A stretch of DNA of 64,000 nucleotides from Bradyrhizobium ottawaense (GTDB lineage Bacteria > Pseudomonadota > Alphaproteobacteria > Rhizobiales > Xanthobacteraceae). The stretch covers positions 3,076,001-3,140,000 of the forward strand of contig NZ_CP029425.2 in the NCBI RefSeq assembly GCF_002278135.3. Reading direction: 5' to 3'. Both the position numbers and the translations under genes were made by a program. This document shows positions 60,635 through 64,000 of this stretch, piece after piece. The notes beneath the pieces are model-generated. The model ran no database searches and was not told the origin of the DNA. It saw only the letters and a program-made list of their open reading frames with translations. Numbering within the stretch: the first letter of the stretch is position 1; every line of letters starts with the position of its first letter.

Positions 60635-60964
60635 ATGATCAGGATCGAAGAATATATCGTCAACGATCGTAGCCCGTTCCGCGATTGGCTCGAACGACTT
60701 GATCCGCAGGCACGTGTGATGATTGCGGTCGCGATCGAGCGGTTGGCCGACGGCAACACATCGAACGTCAAGTCCATTGGGGAGGGGGCCGCCGAGCTGA
60801 AGATCAATCGCGGCCCTGGCTATCGGGTGTATTTCGGCTGGAATGGCAATTTGCTGGTCATTCTGTTGGGAGGCGGCACCAAGCAGAGACAGCAAAACGA
60901 CATCGATGCGGCGCTGCGACGATGGCGGGATTACAAGTCAAGAGCAGGACAGGGGAATAGGTGA
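60635..60964 (+). CDS. RelE/HigB-like toxin of a type II toxin-antitoxin pair
   Basis: The 109-residue basic protein is of the phage-derived Gp49/HigB-like (HI1419) group: FRDWLERLDPQARVMIAVAIERLADG, SIGEGAAELKINRGPGYRVYFGWNGNLLVILLGGGTKQRQQNDIDAALRRWRDYK. This is the strand-rich RelE fold with Arg in the third strand and the GG-K-x-x-Q end. Such toxins cleave mRNA on ribosomes. The ATG at 60635 is preferred to a GTG 12 bases earlier. Its stop overlaps the antitoxin start, so the toxin comes first. Confidence 0.85.
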   Translation: MIRIEEYIVNDRSPFRDWLERLDPQARVMIAVAIERLADGNTSNVKSIGEGAAELKINRGPGYRVYFGWNGNLLVILLGGGTKQRQQNDIDAALRRWRDYKSRAGQGNR

Positions 60965-61290
60965 TGCCATTGACCCGGAGTTTTCGTGACACCGTCCGCG
61001 CGATGGCCGAGCGCGATCCCGCCTTTCGCGAGGCGCTGTTCCTGGAGGCGATGCAGGGCCTGTTGCAGGGGGATGTCGACTATGGCCGCACCGCGCTGCG
61101 GACCTACATCAATGCCACCATCGGTTTCGAGCGGCTCAGCGAGGTGCTCGACCGTCCGCAAAAGAGCCTGATGCGGATGTTTGGGCCGCGCGGCAATCCT
61201 ACGGCCGAGAACCTGATGGCGGTGATCCACGCGCTCCAGAAGGAGACCGGTGTGCATCTGGAAATACGCGCCGTCGCCGATGCGGCGTGA
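60964..61290 (+). CDS. HigA-like antitoxin (HI1420 family)
   Basis: The 108-residue product has a C-terminal helix-turn-helix (GFERLSEVLDRPQKSLMRMFGPRGNPTAENLMAVIHALQKETG) and an N-terminal helical part (RDTVRAMAERDPAFREALFLEAMQGLLQGD), as in the antidote partners of Gp49-like toxins. It should bind the toxin and the operon promoter. The ATG overlaps the toxin TGA (ATGA). The segment before the HTH, YGRTALRTYINATIG, is the family hallmark. Confidence 0.85.
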   Translation: MPLTRSFRDTVRAMAERDPAFREALFLEAMQGLLQGDVDYGRTALRTYINATIGFERLSEVLDRPQKSLMRMFGPRGNPTAENLMAVIHALQKETGVHLEIRAVADAA

Positions 61291-61311
61291 GGTGACGCTA
61301 GCGTTCACCGC

Positions 61312-61430
61312 CATTGTTGCGAGCGCAGCGACTTGTCCGCCGAAGCCTGAGCGAAGGCGGAAGCAATCCAGAGTCTTTCCACGGAGGCAGTCTGGATTGC
61401 TTCGTCGCGAAGGGCTCCTCGCAATGACGT
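61312..61430. repeat. Palindromic dispersed repeat downstream of the antitoxin gene
   Basis: GAAGCAATCCAGA and TCTGGATTGCTTC form the core arms, with outer TTGTTGCGAGCGCAGCGA and a TCGCGAAGGGCTCCTCGCAA flank. I recall this as a frequent bradyrhizobial repeat. Confidence 0.7.
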
Positions 61431-61492
61431 GGATGGGACATCGCTCTTATGGGACCATCCGACGCGCAGCTGCTTCCATCCCCAAAATACAT

Positions 61493-61525
61493 GCGGCCTC
61501 CGGCAGGGGAGCTACCGGAGGCCGC
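61493..61525 (-). terminator. Terminator of the flgG-flgA-flgH operon
   Basis: GCGGCCTCCGG and CCGGAGGCCGC form a perfect 11-bp stem. On the minus strand it is followed by ATGTATTTTGGGG. It lies 60 bases past the flgH stop. Confidence 0.65.
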
Positions 61526-61585
61526 GTAGTACATCGTCGTTCGCGCCTAGGTTCGCGAACACGATGTGGGAGCTCTTGAAGAGGG

Positions 61586-62350
61586 TTAGAAGGGCAGCAG
61601 CACGTCCATCACCTGCTGGCCGTAGCGCGGCTGCTGCACGTCCATGATCTGGCCGCGGCCGCCATAGGCGATGCGGGCCTGCGCGATCTTGGTTGAATCG
61701 ATGGTGTTGTCGCTCTGGATGTCTTCGGGGCGGACGATGCCCGCGACCACGAGCTCGCGGATCTCGTAATTGACGCGGATCTCCTGCTTGCCCTCAACCA
61801 CGAGGTTGCCGTTCGGCAGCACCTGGGTGACGACCGCGGCGACGTTGGTCTGCAAGGCTTCCGTGCGGTTGACGGAGCCCTTGCCGTCGCTGGACGCGGT
61901 GGAGTCGGCGGTGAGGATGCGGCCGGGCAGCACCTTCTGGGCCTGCGCGCCGAGCGTCTTCGCGCCGATGAAGTCGGTGATGCCTGAGTCTTCCGAATTG
62001 GTGCGGCTGCGCTGGGTCTCGTTGGCGATGTTGGCCTTGTCGGTGATGTTGACGGCCACGGTGAGGAGGTCGCCGACCTGGCGGGCGCGCTGGTCCTTGA
62101 AGAACGCGCGGCTGCCGTTGCGCCACAGCGAGTTCGGATTGTAGGAGGCGACTTCCGGCTTCGGCATCGGCATCTGCACCGGCTTGTAGCCGGGCTGCGT
62201 CGTCGGATTGTCGATCGCGGACAATTTCGGCTGCTCGCCGATCTGCGACAGGCGGTCGATCGAGGAGCAACCGCCCAGCGCGCAAGAGGCCAGCAGCAGG
62301 GCAGAGATCGCGATGCGACGAAGGCGGAAAGCCGAACTGAACGGGGACAT
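61586..62350 (-). CDS. flgH: Flagellar L-ring lipoprotein FlgH
   Basis: The 254-residue product has a lipoprotein signal (ISALLLASCALGGCSS, lipidation at the Cys of LGGC) and the FlgH pattern: NSLWRNGSRAFFKDQRARQVGDLLTV, NLVVEGKQEIRVNYEIRELVVAGIVRPEDI and the C-terminal DVLLPF. It forms the ring in the outer membrane that supports the rod. It lies 9 bases after flgA in the flgG-flgA-flgH operon. Confidence 0.95.
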   Translation of the reverse strand: MSPFSSAFRLRRIAISALLLASCALGGCSSIDRLSQIGEQPKLSAIDNPTTQPGYKPVQMPMPKPEVASYNPNSLWRNGSRAFFKDQRARQVGDLLTVAVNITDKANIANETQRSRTNSEDSGITDFIGAKTLGAQAQKVLPGRILTADSTASSDGKGSVNRTEALQTNVAAVVTQVLPNGNLVVEGKQEIRVNYEIRELVVAGIVRPEDIQSDNTIDSTKIAQARIAYGGRGQIMDVQQPRYGQQVMDVLLPF

Positions 62351-62359
62351 GACGAACTC

Positions 62360-63499
62360 TTACTTGGCTTGAGCTTGCGAGACGCGAGCTTGCGGGATCT
62401 GGGCTTCTGCGATCTGGGCCGGCGACGCGGGGGCCTGCACCAGGTTCCGGAGGAGGGCTGCAGTGTCGACGGGGGCGGGCGCCTCATCGCGCTTGAGTGA
62501 GGAGGTCTGCTCGACCGCGGGCGCCATCGGCGCGGATTGGCTCGCGCCATGGATCGTCACCTGGCCGCGGCCGGTGACCACCCCGGTCAGCGTGCGCTTG
62601 GATTGCAGATTGAGCACGCTGACGGTGTCGCCCTCGGCGCCGCTCTCGACCGCCTTGCCGCGCGTGGTGAGATAGAGGCCGGGCGCCTGGAAGATGACGG
62701 TCACGGCCTGGTCGCGCACCACGAAATCAGGCTTGACGATGTCGGCGGCCCGAAGCGGCGTGCCCGCCCGCATCGCGCGGCGCAGCTGCATGCCGACGCT
62801 GCGCTCGCGCGAGGCCGGCTCGCCGGTGACCTCGGCCTTCGGCCGGCGCTCCAGCGCGACGTCGGAGGACTTCAGCGTATCGGCACGATCGATGTCGCGC
62901 GTCAGCACGGCCACTTCCACCGTCTCGATCGCGGTCCCGGTGAAGCGCAGCTTGGTCGCGGTCGGATTGCTGTCGTTGGCGATCTCGAAGGCGATGTCGA
63001 ACCGGCCGCTGCGGGCGTCGTAGCGGGTTGCGACCGGCTGGAGCGCGCCGGAGTTGGAGGCATCCAGCCGCATCTCGGCGACGCCGCGGTCGAAGGTGAC
63101 GGTGATGTTGGCGGCGTCCCCGAGGCCGAAGCGGCGCTCGAGCGCCGAGGCGACGGCGGTTTCGAGATCCTTGTTCGCGAGCGTGCGGGCAAGGCGGGTG
63201 ACCTGGACCTCCTTGAGGTCGCCGGTCATCACGCCGATCACCTGCTTTGCGCGGAGCACTGACAGCACCTGCGCGACCGTCAGCGTGCCGGTGGTGCCGA
63301 GATCGGGCGAGCGGTAGACCGGGATCAGCGCGGCCGATCCGGCATTGTCGATGAGATCGCCGACCCGCACCACGTCCGAGGTCACGGTGACGCTCGCGCG
63401 CAGTGTCGGCGAGGCGATGAAATCGTCCGCGGCCGCTGCCGGCAGGGCCAGCGCGAGCAGGGCGGAGATGGTGGCGAGGGTGGTGCGGATCATCGTCAT
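62360..63499 (-). CDS. flgA: Flagellar P-ring assembly chaperone FlgA
   Basis: The 379-residue product has a signal peptide (TLATISALLALALPAAAADD), a SAF domain in the C-terminal half (VLTRDIDRADTLKSSDVALERRP, then RRAMRAGTPLRAADIVKPDFVVRDQAVTVIFQAPGLYLTTRG) and the VLNLQSKRTLTGVVTGRGQVTI end of FlgA. A Ser/Ala/Gln-rich tail of about 60 residues follows. Enteric FlgA is about 220 residues, so this is the longer alphaproteobacterial form. It assists FlgI ring formation. The start lies 4 bases after flgG. Confidence 0.93.
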   Translation of the reverse strand: MTMIRTTLATISALLALALPAAAADDFIASPTLRASVTVTSDVVRVGDLIDNAGSAALIPVYRSPDLGTTGTLTVAQVLSVLRAKQVIGVMTGDLKEVQVTRLARTLANKDLETAVASALERRFGLGDAANITVTFDRGVAEMRLDASNSGALQPVATRYDARSGRFDIAFEIANDSNPTATKLRFTGTAIETVEVAVLTRDIDRADTLKSSDVALERRPKAEVTGEPASRERSVGMQLRRAMRAGTPLRAADIVKPDFVVRDQAVTVIFQAPGLYLTTRGKAVESGAEGDTVSVLNLQSKRTLTGVVTGRGQVTIHGASQSAPMAPAVEQTSSLKRDEAPAPVDTAALLRNLVQAPASPAQIAEAQIPQARVSQAQAK

Positions 63500-63503
63500 T
63501 GCC

Positions 63504-64000
63504 TCAGCGGAACAGCGCCGTGGTCGATTGCATCATCTGGTCGGCGGCGCTGATCACCTTGGCGTTCATCTCGTAGGCGCGCTGGGCGGCGATCAGGTCG
63601 CTCATCTCCGAGACGACGTCGACATTGGCCTGCTCGAGGCTGCCCTGGGTGATCTTGCCGTAGCCCTCGGAGTTCGCGGTGCCGTCCTGCGGCGGGCCGG
63701 ACGACGGGGTCTCGGTGAACTGGTTGCTGCCGACCGGCTGCAGGCCCGCCTTGTTGATGAAGCGGGTCACGCCGATCTGGCCGACGATCGAAGAGGTCGA
63801 CGAGCCCGGCAGCGTCACCGAGACCTGGCCCTGTTCGCTCACGCTGATGCCGGACGCGTTTTGCGGGATCGTGATGCTCGGCTGCACCGGGTTGCCCTGG
63901 GCGGTGACGACGCGGCCCTGATTGTCCATCTGGAAGGTGCCGTCGCGGGTGTACTGGTAGGTGCCGTCGGGCATCAGGATCTTGAAGAAGCCTTCGCCGG
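63504..64000 (-). CDS. flgG: Distal rod protein FlgG, 3' part only
   Basis: This is the C-terminal 165 residues of FlgG; the gene begins beyond the window. Visible parts are GEGFFKILMPDGTYQYTRDGTFQMDNQGRVVTAQGNPV, VGQIGVTRFINKAGLQPVGSNQFTETPSSG and the terminal helix VSEMSDLIAAQRAYEMNAKVISAADQMM, a close match to the FlgG family. It forms the distal rod in the periplasm. It is followed by flgA and flgH in one operon. Confidence 0.94.
   Translation of the reverse strand, partial: GEGFFKILMPDGTYQYTRDGTFQMDNQGRVVTAQGNPVQPSITIPQNASGISVSEQGQVSVTLPGSSTSSIVGQIGVTRFINKAGLQPVGSNQFTETPSSGPPQDGTANSEGYGKITQGSLEQANVDVVSEMSDLIAAQRAYEMNAKVISAADQMMQSTTALFR

Overview
The window looks like chromosomal DNA of Bradyrhizobium (B. 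diazoefficiens/japonicum type). The evidence is high GC content, four tandem flagellins of about 760 residues, FlbT/FlaF/FliX flagellar regulators, CtrA-like and sigma-54-like promoter sites, a match to the EcfG general-stress promoter, and several repeat families that I recall as typical of Bradyrhizobium. I see no rRNA, tRNA, CRISPR array, transposase or prophage genes.

Layout. (a) 1-5600: end of a DUF2147 protein, two small secreted proteins of unknown function, an OmpR-type two-component system divergent from a MipA/OmpV outer-membrane protein, and a secreted protein whose reading frame is broken near its 3' end. (b) 5600-13650, minus strand: a complete glucarate/galactarate catabolic set (MFS transporter, LysR regulator, KdgD, GudD, 2-oxoglutarate-semialdehyde dehydrogenase, GarD) leading to 2-oxoglutarate. 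(c) 13.9-29.1 kb: mixed housekeeping and accessory genes, namely an SGNH hydrolase, a UPF0104 membrane protein, a DUF892 ferritin-like stress protein, a drug-type MFS transporter, a MHYT-PAS-GGDEF-EAL c-di-GMP protein, a MocR regulator, DUF1127, UspA, SixA, an FAD oxidoreductase and exported MsrB. (d) 29.4-55.6 kb: a flagellar locus. flgE-flgK-flgL is followed by a four-gene biosynthetic operon of unknown product (glycosyltransferase-like, fold-type-I PLP enzyme, ATP-grasp ligase, group II PLP decarboxylase). Then come flbT, four separately terminated flagellin genes, flaF, a FlaG-like gene, a FlgN-like gene, flgJ/cheL-type, flgI and divergent fliX. (e) 55.7-61.3 kb: HxlR regulator with NmrA-type reductase, DksA, a structured leader with a 15-codon upstream ORF before a PhyH dioxygenase, a 2-keto-4-pentenoate hydratase and a RelE/HigA-like toxin-antitoxin pair. 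(f) 61.5-64 kb, minus strand: flgH, flgA and the 3' part of flgG.

The flagellar genes carry a Caulobacter-like control layout. CtrA-type TTAA-N7-TTAAC or TTAACCAT sites lie before fliX, the four-gene operon and flagellins 3 and 4. GG-N10-GC sigma-54-type sites lie before flgE, flgI and flagellins 2 and 4. FlbT and FlaF flank the flagellin array. The hook protein FlgE, the junction protein FlgL and all four flagellins carry related surface-type modules, so the outer layer of hook and filament seems built from one shared domain family.

The most interesting unexplained items are the four-gene operon inside the flagellar locus, the leader RNA with a possible pseudoknot before phyH, and two copies of a roughly 0.5 kb composite non-coding repeat (24.96-25.86 kb and 59.78-60.53 kb). 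All functional calls come from reading the translated sequences. No database search was run.
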